This document shows positions 13,090-21,816 of a stretch of DNA of 64,000 bases, piece after piece. The notes beneath the pieces were generated by a model, which did not search any database, had not been told where the DNA came from, and saw nothing but the letters and a program-made list of their open reading frames with translations. Source of the stretch: Photobacterium lipolyticum (GTDB lineage: Bacteria; Pseudomonadota; Gammaproteobacteria; Enterobacterales; Vibrionaceae). The translations under genes and the position numbers were made by a program. The stretch lies in assembly GCF_003026475.1 (NCBI RefSeq), contig NZ_PYMC01000001.1, positions 62,001 through 126,000 of the forward strand, in the 5' to 3' direction. Positions within the stretch are counted from its first letter, which is position 1, and every line of letters begins with the position of its first letter.

Positions 13090-15978
13090 TTACTTATTTA
13101 GCGACAATGCCAGCTGGCTAATTCCGTTCAGCAAAGATTCGAAGTCCGACATTTTCAGACAAGGGTTAAGAATCGTAAATTTAAGTGCGACCTGGCCATC
13201 GACAATCGTTTCACCCAGTACCGCAACACCCTTTACCAATGCTTCCATTCGAAGTTGTTTATTCAATTGATCTAAATCAGCAGACTGATTTCCGGTATAG
13301 CGGAACAGCACCGTTGATAGCGCAGGATCTGCCAGCAATTCAAAATCAGTTGAATGATTAATAAGATCTGCAACCTGCTGTGTCTGACCCAGCAAGTGAT
13401 CATACATAGCACCTAGTGCCTGTGTACCCACGCACTGCATTGTCATTAATACTTTCAAAGCATCAAAACGCTTTGTCGTAGCGATCGATTTATCCACCAA
13501 GTTTGGCAGTAAATCATCTTCACGATTCAAATAATCGGCATGATGCAGTAGGTACTTAAAGTTCGCTTTGTCTTTAATCAATACTGCTCCACAACTGATT
13601 GGTTGATAGAACAGCTTGTGGAAATCGACACTCACAGAATCCGCTTTCTCGATACCATGCAGACGAGATTTATGACGACTCAGGATCAGAGCGCCACCGT
13701 ATGCGCCATCAACGTGGAGCCATAGGTTATGCAGCTCTGCAATGTCAGCCATGTTCGCCAAATCATCGATAGCACCGTGATCTGTCGTACCCGCTGTACC
13801 GACCAAAGCAAACGGCAACAAACCTTCTCGCTTGAGCGTTTCAACCGTTGTCACCAGCGCAGCAAGCTTAATCGTACCGTCTGGATTGGTATCAACACAC
13901 TCAACCGCATGCTCACCCAGCCCCATCAACGATGCAGATTTTTGAACGGTGAAGTGCGATTTTTTAGAACACAGAATACGCAGCTTAGATGCGTAATCAG
14001 GCAGACCATCCTTCTGGATGTTATGCCCGGAAATTGTGTCTGCCGCCCAGTCACGTGCCAGCAGTAATCCCATCAGGTTACTTTGCGTGCCACCACTGGT
14101 GAATACACCGTCTGCTTGCTCACCCAGGTTATAAACACCGCATAACCAATCAACAACCTTCTGCTCGACAAATGTCGCGGAGCTTGCCTGATCCCATGAA
14201 TCCATCGACTGATTCAGAGAACTGATAAACGCCTCAGCAGCAATGGCTGGCAAAAGCGGTGGCGTATGCAGGTGGGCAATACAATGTGGATGCTGAACCA
14301 TGATAGAGTTCTTAGCAATCAGTTCGCCTGTCTGCTCAATTACGGTTTCCAGTGGTAACTGCTGATGATCAAGATCGATGTTGTTAATCATCGATTTTAA
14401 AATTTGCGGTTCCAGACCAGAATATGGCGCTTGCGTACCTTCGAATACCTGCTTCAGAACTTGCGTCGTCTGATTGAGTGCAGCCTCAAAATGGTCTGCA
14501 CCACCTTCACCGGTATGAATAAAGTAAGAACGCCAATCGTCTTGCTCGTTAGCAGCTGCAGGCTCAACAACTTTCGCTGGACCTGCGGTCGCGATAATCG
14601 CTTTGCTTAGCGCATCGAGAGCAAAATCAATCTGCTCGCGAGTGATAATCAATGGCGGAAGGAAACGCAGAACCGAGCCCTGACGACCACCTTTCTCGAT
14701 GATCAGTCCACGCTCTAGTGCTGCGCGTTGAATCTTCGCTGTCATCTCCGGATCGGCTTCGGGCTCACCAAACTTATTCTTTTTACCGTTAGGTTTTACA
14801 ATTTCAGCACCTAACATCAAGCCTTTGCCACGTACTTCTGCAATACAATCGGTGTACTGTGCAATGCGCTCTAAACCTTCTCGCAGGTACTGACCGGCTT
14901 GTTGTGCATGCTCAACCAGATTATCACGACGAATGATTTCAAGAGCTGTTGCTCCCGTTGCCATCGCCAGCTGATTACCACGGAATGTTCCTGTGTGCTC
15001 ACCCGGCAACCAGGTATCTATCGACTTATCAAAAATAAGCAGTGACATTGGCAAGCCGCCGCCAACCGCTTTAGACAGACAAAGAATATCAGGGGTAACA
15101 CCTGCTTCTTCGAACGCAAAGTTATGACCGGTTTTACCGATACCACACTGGATTTCATCAAAGATCAGAAGAATACCGTGTTCTTTGGTGATCCGACGCA
15201 ATTCTTGTAGCCAGAAAGCGGGAGCTGGAATGACCCCACCTTCCCCTTGCACGGGCTCTACAATGATAGCTGCTGGCTTTTGTACACCACTCTCGTCATC
15301 ACTTAGCATACGCTCAATATAACGAAGGCTCTGTTTCGCCCCTTCCTCGCCTTTCAGGCCAAACGGACAGCGTAAACTATATGGGAAAGGCAGAAAATGG
15401 ACATCAGCCATCAAACCCTGACGACGCGCTTTAGTCTTCAGGTTACCCATCATTGCCATCGTACCGTTGGTCATACCATGGTAAGCACCATGGAAAGCTG
15501 CCATCGTGTTACGACCTGTAGTTTGCTTTGCAAGTTTAATTGCAGCTTCAACGGCATCAGCGCCTGAAGGGCCACAGAATTGAATACGCGCATTTTTTGC
15601 AAAATCAACTGGTAAGAAGTTCATCACTTCTCTAATGAATTTATCTTTTACTGGCGTTGTAATGTCTAAGGTCTGATATGGCAGACCTGCATTTAACTGA
15701 TCGATGATCGCTTGATTAATTTCAGGGTGGTTATAACCCAACGCAAGCGTACCTGCACCGGCTAAACAATCAAGAAAGAGCTGGCCACGGCTATCTTCAA
15801 CCATAGCACCCGAAGCCTTAACTATTGCCAAAGGCAAACGTCGTGGGTATGAGCGAACTTCTGATTCATAGTGCTCTTGGCTTAGCAATAATTCATCAGG
15901 AGTTAAATCGTATAGTTCGTGAACTACAGGGACATTTGACGCCAGCTTTAGCGCATCTAAGTCAAACACATTGTTCAT
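13090..15978 (-). CDS. Fused L-2,4-diaminobutyrate aminotransferase / L-2,4-diaminobutyrate decarboxylase
   Basis: A 962-residue bifunctional PLP protein that makes 1,3-diaminopropane from aspartate semialdehyde by way of diaminobutyrate. Residues ~1-465 are a class III aminotransferase (IFDEIQCGIGKTG, PLP lysine in CLSKAVGGG, HTGTFRGNQLAMATG). Residues ~480-962 are a group II pyridoxal decarboxylase (GVFTSGGTQSNLMGLLLARDW, WLHVDGAYGGA, PLP lysine in SVSVDFHKLFYQPI). The fusion is characteristic of Vibrionaceae norspermidine clusters. It is the first gene of the cluster, with about 640 bp of non-coding DNA upstream. Confidence 0.95.
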   Translation of the reverse strand: MNNVFDLDALKLASNVPVVHELYDLTPDELLLSQEHYESEVRSYPRRLPLAIVKASGAMVEDSRGQLFLDCLAGAGTLALGYNHPEINQAIIDQLNAGLPYQTLDITTPVKDKFIREVMNFLPVDFAKNARIQFCGPSGADAVEAAIKLAKQTTGRNTMAAFHGAYHGMTNGTMAMMGNLKTKARRQGLMADVHFLPFPYSLRCPFGLKGEEGAKQSLRYIERMLSDDESGVQKPAAIIVEPVQGEGGVIPAPAFWLQELRRITKEHGILLIFDEIQCGIGKTGHNFAFEEAGVTPDILCLSKAVGGGLPMSLLIFDKSIDTWLPGEHTGTFRGNQLAMATGATALEIIRRDNLVEHAQQAGQYLREGLERIAQYTDCIAEVRGKGLMLGAEIVKPNGKKNKFGEPEADPEMTAKIQRAALERGLIIEKGGRQGSVLRFLPPLIITREQIDFALDALSKAIIATAGPAKVVEPAAANEQDDWRSYFIHTGEGGADHFEAALNQTTQVLKQVFEGTQAPYSGLEPQILKSMINNIDLDHQQLPLETVIEQTGELIAKNSIMVQHPHCIAHLHTPPLLPAIAAEAFISSLNQSMDSWDQASSATFVEQKVVDWLCGVYNLGEQADGVFTSGGTQSNLMGLLLARDWAADTISGHNIQKDGLPDYASKLRILCSKKSHFTVQKSASLMGLGEHAVECVDTNPDGTIKLAALVTTVETLKREGLLPFALVGTAGTTDHGAIDDLANMADIAELHNLWLHVDGAYGGALILSRHKSRLHGIEKADSVSVDFHKLFYQPISCGAVLIKDKANFKYLLHHADYLNREDDLLPNLVDKSIATTKRFDALKVLMTMQCVGTQALGAMYDHLLGQTQQVADLINHSTDFELLADPALSTVLFRYTGNQSADLDQLNKQLRMEALVKGVAVLGETIVDGQVALKFTILNPCLKMSDFESLLNGISQLALSLNK

Positions 15979-16701
15979 GGTAATTTTCCAAAAATCATTA
16001 CGTCACACACTTATCGAACGCCCTGCGGCATGAATGTACATCCTGAAGCCATTTCATAGCAAACAGGTAGGCGCAAAACTCACATAGTCAAAATTCGACC
16101 AATCAATTTTTAACTGCACGTTCATATATTCGACATTAAGTGCATACAAACACCACCGGGTATCGTCGGTGAAAATTCGAATGTTTACAGCAATAAGCTG
16201 AAATGATTTAAATCAGAAGGTTCAAGGCTCAGTAATAATACTGCAGTTAGGCAAGACAAAACTGATTTGAATAAATAAGGATTGAGTATTCACTGTTGGG
16301 TTCCTTCAATATGCGCCTGCATTATTCTTGTCAGGTCTGCGCTTATTAATGCCCTTCTACTAATGAACGTTTCATTAGTACCTACGGCACGCTGTGACAC
16401 AATCGGCCTGAGTTCATCACAACGCATATGTCTCAGTGATAGTTCCCCCCTGAGATTGCGCGCAAAATATCACAATGTCGTTTTCCATGACAAGACATAT
16501 TTGACAACAAACACAACATCCGACCTAAAACAACTCTATGCACCAAGTTTAAATAGCTGTTTTAGAAGCTAAAACTGTAAAGCTTCATCACCCCGACGTA
16601 AAACACTTATTTCAGCCAAGTTATAGGTATTACCTTCCAGCTATTAGAATGATTCCACATCAAAACATGAGCTAATACCAATCGGGGTAAGTCGCTGTTG
16701 G
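15979..16701. other. Long non-coding region upstream of the norspermidine cluster
   Basis: No credible gene is seen on either strand. One open frame on the plus strand at 16282-16572 has no recognisable features. The region holds the 10-bp-arm palindrome at 16358-16380 and, at its right end, a half-copy of the ACCAATCGG repeat. It most likely contains the promoter and an unusually long leader for the gene starting at 15978. I could not place the promoter with confidence. Confidence 0.5.
16358..16380. promoter_or_regulatory. Perfect palindrome upstream of the norspermidine cluster, candidate operator
   Basis: Arms TACTAATGAA and TTCATTAGTA are exact reverse complements around a 3-base spacer CGT. 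The dyad is about 380 bp upstream of the first gene. Size and symmetry suit a dimeric repressor of TetR or similar type; no known consensus was matched. Confidence 0.5.
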
Positions 16702-16764
16702 CCGATCTTCGAGGTGCAGGCGTGACCTCAACCTTGGCAAGCTTGTGTGCTAAATTTTGATAAT

Positions 16765-16794
16765 AAAAAAACCCCGACATTTCTGTCAGGGTTT
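16765..16794 (-). terminator. Second (distal) terminator hairpin in the tRNA-Gly repeat array
   Basis: AAACCCCGACA and a one-base-changed partner TGTCAGGGTTT surround loop TTTC, with an A-run that reads as a T-tail on the minus strand. It is the second-repeat copy of the hairpin at 16885. Confidence 0.7.
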
Positions 16795-16884
16795 CGTATT
16801 TGGAGCGACACACGAGGTTCCCGATCTTCGAGGTGCAGGCGTGACCTCAACCTTGGCAAGCTTGCGCGCTGAATTTTAGATAAG

Positions 16885-16914
16885 AAAAAAACCCCGACAT
16901 TTCTGTCGGGGTTT
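16885..16914 (-). terminator. Rho-independent terminator of the Cys-Gly-Leu-Gly tRNA operon
   Basis: AAACCCCGACA pairs perfectly with TGTCGGGGTTT around a 4-base loop. On the minus strand a T-run follows. It begins only seven bases after the 3' end of tRNA-Gly at 16921. Confidence 0.88.
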
Positions 16915-16920
16915 CGTATT

Positions 16921-16996
16921 TGGAGCGACACACGAGGTTCGAACTCGTGACCTCAACCTTGGCAAGGTTGCGCTCTACCAGCTGAGCTAGTGTCGC
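16921..16996 (-). tRNA. tRNA-Gly(GCC)
   Basis: A 76-base gene with encoded CCA. Acceptor GCGACAC pairs with GTGTCGC. The anticodon loop TTGCCAA gives GCC; the D loop AGCTGGTAGAG and T loop TTCGAAC are standard. It is identical to the copy at 17221 and is the last gene of the operon. Its 3' end is duplicated in the repeats that follow. Confidence 0.97.
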
Positions 16997-17038
16997 ATGC
17001 TATCAGTTCTTTATTCAAAGAAAGACAGACTTAATAGA

Positions 17039-17125
17039 TGGTGCCCCGGGCCGGACTTGAACCGGCACAGCGCGAACGCCGAGGGATTTTAAATCCCTTG
17101 TGTCTACCAATTCCACCACCAGGGC
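17039..17125 (-). tRNA. tRNA-Leu(UAA)
   Basis: An 87-base class II tRNA identical to that at 9513. The 3' flank also matches (GATGGTG; upstream GTGCTCGTAACTGATTTAAG), so whole segments of the two tRNA operons are related by duplication or gene conversion. Confidence 0.97.
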
Positions 17126-17220
17126 ACGCAATTCTTGATTGCGGTGCTCGTAACTGATTTAAGTTAGACACCATCTTTAAATAACGATCTGCCAATATTT
17201 CCAATCGTCATTACAAAATT

Positions 17221-17296
17221 TGGAGCGACACACGAGGTTCGAACTCGTGACCTCAACCTTGGCAAGGTTGCGCTCTACCAGCTGAGCTAGTGTCGC
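17221..17296 (-). tRNA. tRNA-Gly(GCC)
   Basis: Identical to the gene at 16921 and with encoded CCA. It lies between tRNA-Cys and tRNA-Leu in the operon order Cys, Gly, Leu, Gly. Confidence 0.97.
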
Positions 17297-17316
17297 AAAT
17301 TATTCACAAAGAATAA

Positions 17317-17390
17317 TGGAGGCGCGTCCCGGAGTCGAACCGAGGTACACGGATTTGCAATCCGCTGCATAGCCACTCTGCCAACGCGCC
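17317..17390 (-). tRNA. tRNA-Cys(GCA)
   Basis: The first tRNA of the operon, 74 bases, identical to the copies at 9392 and 9718. The set Gly(GCC)-Cys(GCA)-Leu(UAA) beside pgsA mirrors glyW-cysT-leuZ beside pgsA in Escherichia coli, with the order changed and one Gly duplicated. Confidence 0.97.
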
Positions 17391-17463
17391 ATTACTTCGT
17401 AGAAGTAAACAATCTCTCGATTGCTAACCGCTTAACAGGTCTCCCCGTTGCGGTATGGCGGCC

Positions 17464-17491
17464 ATTTTACAGATTCCATTTATGCTGTCAC
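17464..17491 (-). promoter_or_regulatory. tRNA operon promoter (Cys-Gly-Leu-Gly)
   Basis: On the minus strand GTGACA (17486-17491) and TAAAAT (17464-17469) are 16 bp apart. A G+C-rich discriminator (GGCCGCC) follows directly, the hallmark of stringently controlled stable-RNA promoters. Confidence 0.7.
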
Positions 17492-17597
17492 TAAAAAAAT
17501 GCATCCAACAAGATCGTTCGATTATATTTCAGCCAAAAGCGGTAGAAATAAACCACAATGCAGAATTACTCAACGATTTCATTGCTTTCACACTAAT

Positions 17598-17625
17598 AAA
17601 AAAGCGGCCTGCTGGCCGCTTTTTT
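17598..17625 (-). terminator. Terminator downstream of pgsA
   Basis: AAAAAAGCGGCC-TGCT-GGCCGCTTTTTT is a perfect hairpin with A and T tracts on both sides, so it can act in either direction. It ends the uvrY-uvrC-pgsA transcript. Confidence 0.9.
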
Positions 17626-17647
17626 GAATTCACGATGTTTTTATTGT

Positions 17648-18205
17648 TCAATGGTTTTCTGCATTTAATAAATCACCTTTTGCCGCTTTTAAGTATTGAT
17701 ACATTGACCAATACGTCAGCACCATAGCGACATAGAGAGATGCATAACCCAACCACACGACCCATGGGTGCGGCTGCCAAAGTAGCAACAGCAATGCGAA
17801 CATTTGTGAAGCCGTTTTCACTTTACCTACCCAGGAAACGGCAACACTTGCACGTTTGCCCAGTTCAGCCATCCACTCACGCAGAGCAGAAATAATAATT
17901 TCACGCCCAATCATCGTAACAGCAGGAATAGTGACCCAAATAGAATGGTAGTCTTCAACCACTAACACTAACGCCGTTGCTACCATTAACTTATCAGCGA
18001 CAGGATCAATAAACGCCCCAAACCGGGTGGTTTGGTTCAATTTGCGAGCAAGAAACCCATCAAACCAATCAGTTAAACCGGCAATAAAGAAAATTAGCGC
18101 TGTTGCAAATGCAGCCCATTCATACGGCAGATAAAACGTAATAACGAAGAAAGGAATGAGGATCAGTCTGATGAAACTCAAAACATTAGGGATTGATAAA
18201 CGCAT
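17648..18205 (-). CDS. pgsA: CDP-diacylglycerol--glycerol-3-phosphate 3-phosphatidyltransferase
   Basis: A 185-residue inner-membrane enzyme making phosphatidylglycerol phosphate, the first committed step to phosphatidylglycerol and cardiolipin. The CDP-alcohol phosphotransferase motif is intact: [27 protein letters not shown], with all three Asp and the Gly/Arg positions. Several hydrophobic helices follow. The start is placed at [14 protein letters not shown] (18205), the family N-terminus; eleven upstream codons in frame are discarded. It follows uvrC by 57 bp in the conserved uvrY-uvrC-pgsA order. Confidence 0.96.
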   Translation of the reverse strand: MRLSIPNVLSFIRLILIPFFVITFYLPYEWAAFATALIFFIAGLTDWFDGFLARKLNQTTRFGAFIDPVADKLMVATALVLVVEDYHSIWVTIPAVTMIGREIIISALREWMAELGKRASVAVSWVGKVKTASQMFALLLLLWQPHPWVVWLGYASLYVAMVLTYWSMYQYLKAAKGDLLNAENH

Positions 18206-18262
18206 AATTTTAGTTCTTATGATTAAATACAGTATCACTACAGATACAAGAGTGCCGCAAAG

Positions 18263-20098
18263 CTAGTGATGTTGCAATGCGTCATATATCTTTTCTGACA
18301 AAGCCTTGCTAATACCTGGCACTTTAGCTATTTCTTCTTTGCTCGCTCGTTTTAGTTCCTGCAACCCCCCCATGAACTTCAATAATGCCTGACGGCGTTT
18401 AGGACCAATGCCTTCAACATCTTCCAACGCACTGCGTTTCCTGACTTTAGCACGTTGTGCTCGGTGTCCACTGATCGCATGATTATGGCTTTCGTCGCGA
18501 ATATGCTGAATTAAGTGCAAAGCGGGTGAATCACCTGACATTGAGAATTCTTCACCAGTGATGAAGACCAGGGTCTCTAAGCCAGGTTTACGGGTTGTCC
18601 CTTTAGAAACACCTAACAGTAAAGGTTGCTTAGGCCATTCATCCATAAAAGGTTTTACTACATCATACGCTCTTGATAGCTGACCTCTACCCCCATCAAT
18701 AAAAATAATATCGGGAATTTTATCGGGATCCATCTGTTTACCGTACCGACGTTCCAGTACCTGAGCCATTGCGGCATAATCATCACCGCCAGTAATACCC
18801 GTGATATTGTAACGCCGGTACTCCTGTTTTAACGGCCCTTCCCGATTGAAGACCACGCAGGAGCCAACAGTCTTCTCCCCCATGGTATGACTGATATCAA
18901 AACATTCCATTCTATTAATCGAATCAAGCTGTAACGTTTTACGTAATACAGCAAAACGTTCCTGAATCGTCATTTTATGATTGAGCTTACTTGTCAATGC
19001 CGTCATGGCATTGGTCTGCGCCAGGTTTAGATAGCGCGCACGATTACCACGAGGATTGGTTTTCAGTTCGATCTTGCGGCCAGCCATTTCCGATAAAGTA
19101 TCGGTAATCACTGTCACCTCATCACCTAAGCTTGAACCCAGAATGATGACTGACGGAATAGTTCGCCCCTCAGCCTGATTGAGATAAAACTGGGTCACAA
19201 AACTGGACAGCACTTCCGTCACTTCGGTATCAGTCGGCATTTTCGGGAAGTAGCTCCGACTACCCAGTATTTTACCCTGTCGAATATACAAGGCGTGGAT
19301 GCACGCCATGCCATTCTGATGGGCGATACCGACAACATCGAGATCATCTTCGTTATCATGACTGACGAATTGTTGTTCCTGAATCCGGCGTAATGCCTGA
19401 ATTTGATCGCGGAAAACGGCTGCTTGTTCAAAATTAAGGCTCTGACTTGCCTGCTCCATTTTTTCAACTAAAGAAGCAATAACCTGACGATCTTTGCCTT
19501 GCAAAAACATCCGCACATAACCGACCTGATCCTGATAGTCATCCTCACTGATCAGCCCTTTAACACAAGGTCCTAAACAGCGACCAATCTGGTACATCAG
19601 ACAAGGACGGCTACGGTTAGCATAAACAGAGTCTTCACACTGGCGAATAGGAAACAGCTTTTGCATCAAATGCAGACTTTCACGTACTGCGCCAGCGTCA
19701 GGATACGGGCCGAAATATTCGCCTTTACGCTTTTTTGCCCCGCGATGAATAGAAAGACGCGGGTGGCGGTGGTGGCTCATGAAGATATAAGGGTAAGATT
19801 TATCATCACGCAGTAGTACATTGTACTTTGGCAGATACTGCTTAATGTAATTATGCTCAAGGATCAGTGCCTCTGTCTCGGTATGGGTTACCGTGACATC
19901 GACCTTACGGATATTCTTGACTAATGCCCGGGTCTTTTCTCCCGCGACATTGGTACGAAAGTAACTCGACAGGCGTTTTTTGAGGTCTTTTGCTTTTCCG
20001 ACATAAATGACCTCACCAGTGACGTCATACATCCGGTAGACGCCAGGCTGGTGAGTAACTGTTTTCAGAAAGCTTTTGTTATCAAATGCATCTGACAC
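18263..20098 (-). CDS. uvrC: Excinuclease ABC subunit C
   Basis: A 611-residue subunit of the UvrABC nucleotide excision repair nuclease; it makes both incisions around DNA damage bound by UvrB. It has an N-terminal GIY-YIG domain ([25 protein letters not shown]), a Cys-rich stretch ([25 protein letters not shown]), a UVR motif (~200-235, [14 protein letters not shown]), an RNase H-like endonuclease domain ([29 protein letters not shown]) and C-terminal tandem HhH ([26 protein letters not shown]). The length is normal. The ATG overlaps the uvrY stop codon region. Confidence 0.97.
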   Translation of the reverse strand: MSDAFDNKSFLKTVTHQPGVYRMYDVTGEVIYVGKAKDLKKRLSSYFRTNVAGEKTRALVKNIRKVDVTVTHTETEALILEHNYIKQYLPKYNVLLRDDKSYPYIFMSHHRHPRLSIHRGAKKRKGEYFGPYPDAGAVRESLHLMQKLFPIRQCEDSVYANRSRPCLMYQIGRCLGPCVKGLISEDDYQDQVGYVRMFLQGKDRQVIASLVEKMEQASQSLNFEQAAVFRDQIQALRRIQEQQFVSHDNEDDLDVVGIAHQNGMACIHALYIRQGKILGSRSYFPKMPTDTEVTEVLSSFVTQFYLNQAEGRTIPSVIILGSSLGDEVTVITDTLSEMAGRKIELKTNPRGNRARYLNLAQTNAMTALTSKLNHKMTIQERFAVLRKTLQLDSINRMECFDISHTMGEKTVGSCVVFNREGPLKQEYRRYNITGITGGDDYAAMAQVLERRYGKQMDPDKIPDIIFIDGGRGQLSRAYDVVKPFMDEWPKQPLLLGVSKGTTRKPGLETLVFITGEEFSMSGDSPALHLIQHIRDESHNHAISGHRAQRAKVRKRSALEDVEGIGPKRRQALLKFMGGLQELKRASKEEIAKVPGISKALSEKIYDALQHH

Positions 20099-20742
20099 TA
20101 CAACGTCTCTGCGTCCAACATCCCATGGCGAATAGCAAGGTGGGTCAGCTCTACATCACCGCTAATGTCTAATTTACTGAATAAACGGTAACGGTAACTA
20201 TTAACAGTTTTAGGGCTTAAATTAAGTTGCTCCGAGATGTCGGTAACCTTCTGTCCCTTAGTGATCATCATCATGATCTGAAGCTCACGTTCTGAAAGCT
20301 CTTTAAAAGGATTCTCCGAATCTGGCGCAAACTGACTTAACGCCATTTGCTGAGCAATCTCAGGCGAAATATAGCGTTGCCCACTATTAACCATACGAAT
20401 TGCATTGACCATCTCATTCGGCCCTGCACCTTTGGTGAGGTATCCAGCGGCACCGGCTTGCATCACTTTAGTAGGAAAAGGATTCTCGGTATGGATTGTC
20501 AGTACAATAATCTTAATATCGGGATTGAAACGAAGAATCTTCCGGGTTGCTTCCAGGCCACCGATACCTGGCATATTCATATCCATAAGAACGATATCCG
20601 CATTTTCACTACGGCACCATTTTACGGCATCTTCACCACTGTCGGCTTCCCCTACCACTTTTATACCACGGACATCTTCAAGAAGACGTCGGATCCCTGT
20701 GCGAACCAGTTCGTGATCATCTACAAGGAATACATTAATCAA
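20098..20742 (-). CDS. uvrY: Two-component response regulator UvrY/VarA/GacA
   Basis: A 214-residue NarL/FixJ-type regulator. The receiver domain has phosphoacceptor Asp54 in [12 protein letters not shown], the acidic pair D8/D9 (FLVDDH) and a Lys near 104. The C-terminal LuxR HTH reads [44 protein letters not shown]. In Vibrionaceae the BarA/VarS-VarA system activates csrB-type small RNAs that sequester CsrA, and so controls virulence and carbon flow. The gene is immediately upstream of uvrC, as in other gammaproteobacteria. No kinase gene or csr RNA is evident nearby. Confidence 0.95.
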   Translation of the reverse strand: MINVFLVDDHELVRTGIRRLLEDVRGIKVVGEADSGEDAVKWCRSENADIVLMDMNMPGIGGLEATRKILRFNPDIKIIVLTIHTENPFPTKVMQAGAAGYLTKGAGPNEMVNAIRMVNSGQRYISPEIAQQMALSQFAPDSENPFKELSERELQIMMMITKGQKVTDISEQLNLSPKTVNSYRYRLFSKLDISGDVELTHLAIRHGMLDAETL

Positions 20743-21402
20743 GCTGTATCTCCAATATGATTTGGCTCTGCACCCAGCCGAAATTGGCAGGATAGCTGTT
20801 ACTGATATTACCCAATTTTACCCTAACTTGAAATCCGAACACATACGGATTCTGCGTATTAGCGCAAATTTTCGAATAAACCTAATGCTTGACACTATTT
20901 AGTCAAGTGTATTTTTTACACACTTCAAGATAAAAAAGTATGAACATCAGTATTTACCATACATATGAAAAAATAAAGAGAAAAATTCAGAATAACTAAG
21001 CAGTTATATTTTAGACATAAAAAGCGACCTGACCGCCCACAACATACCCAGAGATTTAATATATGTTTAATCAGTAAATTATCTCGAAACTCTATCAATT
21101 TGCAGGTATAAATCGCCTTGTTGACATTATTACCAATAAAACCTCAGCAAACACAACGTTATATTTTTGTTGAGCAAAAAATACTCACCTATAACACCTA
21201 CCCTCCCTTTGACCCGCTAACCATACATTTTCAGCTTTCTTCCCGTAACCATTTCATCTGACAAATAAGCTGTTCGATAACTAAATTTTTATACTAAAAT
21301 CTGAAATGATTTCAAAAAAAAGAGGTCTATACTAAATATGGTAGCACTCGAAATACCATACCGAATTATATGCTACCACCTGTTCAACTTGGAGGATGTG
21401 AA
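20743..21402. other. AT-rich intergenic region between uvrY and a small secreted protein gene
   Basis: About 660 bp with no supportable gene. It must hold the uvrY promoter on the left. On the right an inverted repeat GGTAGCA (21340-21346) / TGCTACC (21371-21377) lies between a TATACT -10-like box at about 21329 and the RBS of the gene at 21403, so it would fall in that gene's 5' leader. I see no small-RNA signature that I can defend. Confidence 0.45.
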
Positions 21403-21696
21403 ATGAAAGTACTATTCGCCATTATGATGCTTTCCCTGTCAGGCTACGTGCTTGCATATGGGGGCGGAGGTAGTTACGGCGGTAACCCTGCAGTCTCGAC
21501 GGGGGCAGTAAAAAATATTACCTCTGTTTGTCTTGATAAAAAGGGAAAACCAATTGCTAAAACTCAAAGCCTGAAGCTAAGCCGTGAATGTTCTCTCACC
21601 GGAGTGACTAGCATTGATTTAACCAACTATGACAATTTCTACAAAAATAAACCCAAAAATGAAACGCTTGCCGATATAAGAAAGATACAATACTAA
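21403..21696 (+). CDS. Small secreted protein of unknown function
   Basis: A 97-residue protein with a clear signal peptide (MKVLFAIMMLSLSGYVLA, cleavage probably before YGGGG). The mature protein starts Gly-rich (YGGGGSYGGNP) and contains two Cys (CLDKKGK and SRECSL) that could form a disulfide. The start at 21403 follows a perfect GGAGG ribosome-binding site; an ATG 33 bases earlier lacks one. I do not recognise a family. It is a lone gene with a convergent-side stem-loop downstream. Confidence 0.7.
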   Translation: MKVLFAIMMLSLSGYVLAYGGGGSYGGNPAVSTGAVKNITSVCLDKKGKPIAKTQSLKLSRECSLTGVTSIDLTNYDNFYKNKPKNETLADIRKIQY

Positions 21697-21754
21697 CCTG
21701 CCTATTTTAAAGCTTCTTACCTTTCTTAGTCTCTGATCCCTAACTGAAACGAAA

Positions 21755-21780
21755 GAAGGCCAGTAACAATGCTGGCCTTC
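21755..21780. terminator. Bidirectional stem-loop between convergent genes
   Basis: GAAGGCCAG and CTGGCCTTC pair perfectly around an 8-base loop. It lies between the small secreted protein (plus strand) and the TPR protein (minus strand), serving either or both as terminator. Confidence 0.75.
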
Positions 21781-21816
21781 CAAATTTGGCAGAGCTGATC
21801 TTTATATAAGCCGGAA

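Larger units (their letters stand above)
16702..16940 (-). repeat. Two rtT-like 119/120-bp tandem repeats containing the tRNA-Gly 3' end and terminator
   Basis: A unit running from CCGATCTTCGAGG to CACACGAGGTTC occurs twice (16702-16820, 16821-16940), and the last 20 bases are shared with the 3' end of the intact tRNA-Gly at 16921. Each unit contains an altered piece of the tRNA-Gly anticodon arm (CGTGACCTCAACCTTGGCAAG), an A-rich link, a terminator hairpin and the 20-base tRNA 3' end. The copies differ at few positions, one of them in the hairpin. The structure parallels the rtT repeats behind tyrT in Escherichia coli, where each repeat carries a short 3' piece of the tRNA. Confidence 0.8.

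Noticed and set aside
16282-16572. 96-codon plus-strand frame upstream of the norspermidine cluster
   Set aside because: No RBS, no domain or signal peptide, and it overlaps the perfect palindrome; treated as non-coding.
16607-16931. Overlapping minus-strand open frames with internally repeated protein sequence
   Set aside because: They run through terminators, the 119/120-bp repeats and part of a tRNA gene; the repeated protein is a by-product of the DNA repeats. No RBS or conserved domain.
16702-16940. CRISPR array
   Set aside because: Only two long units without short regular repeats and unique spacers, and no cas genes anywhere in the window.
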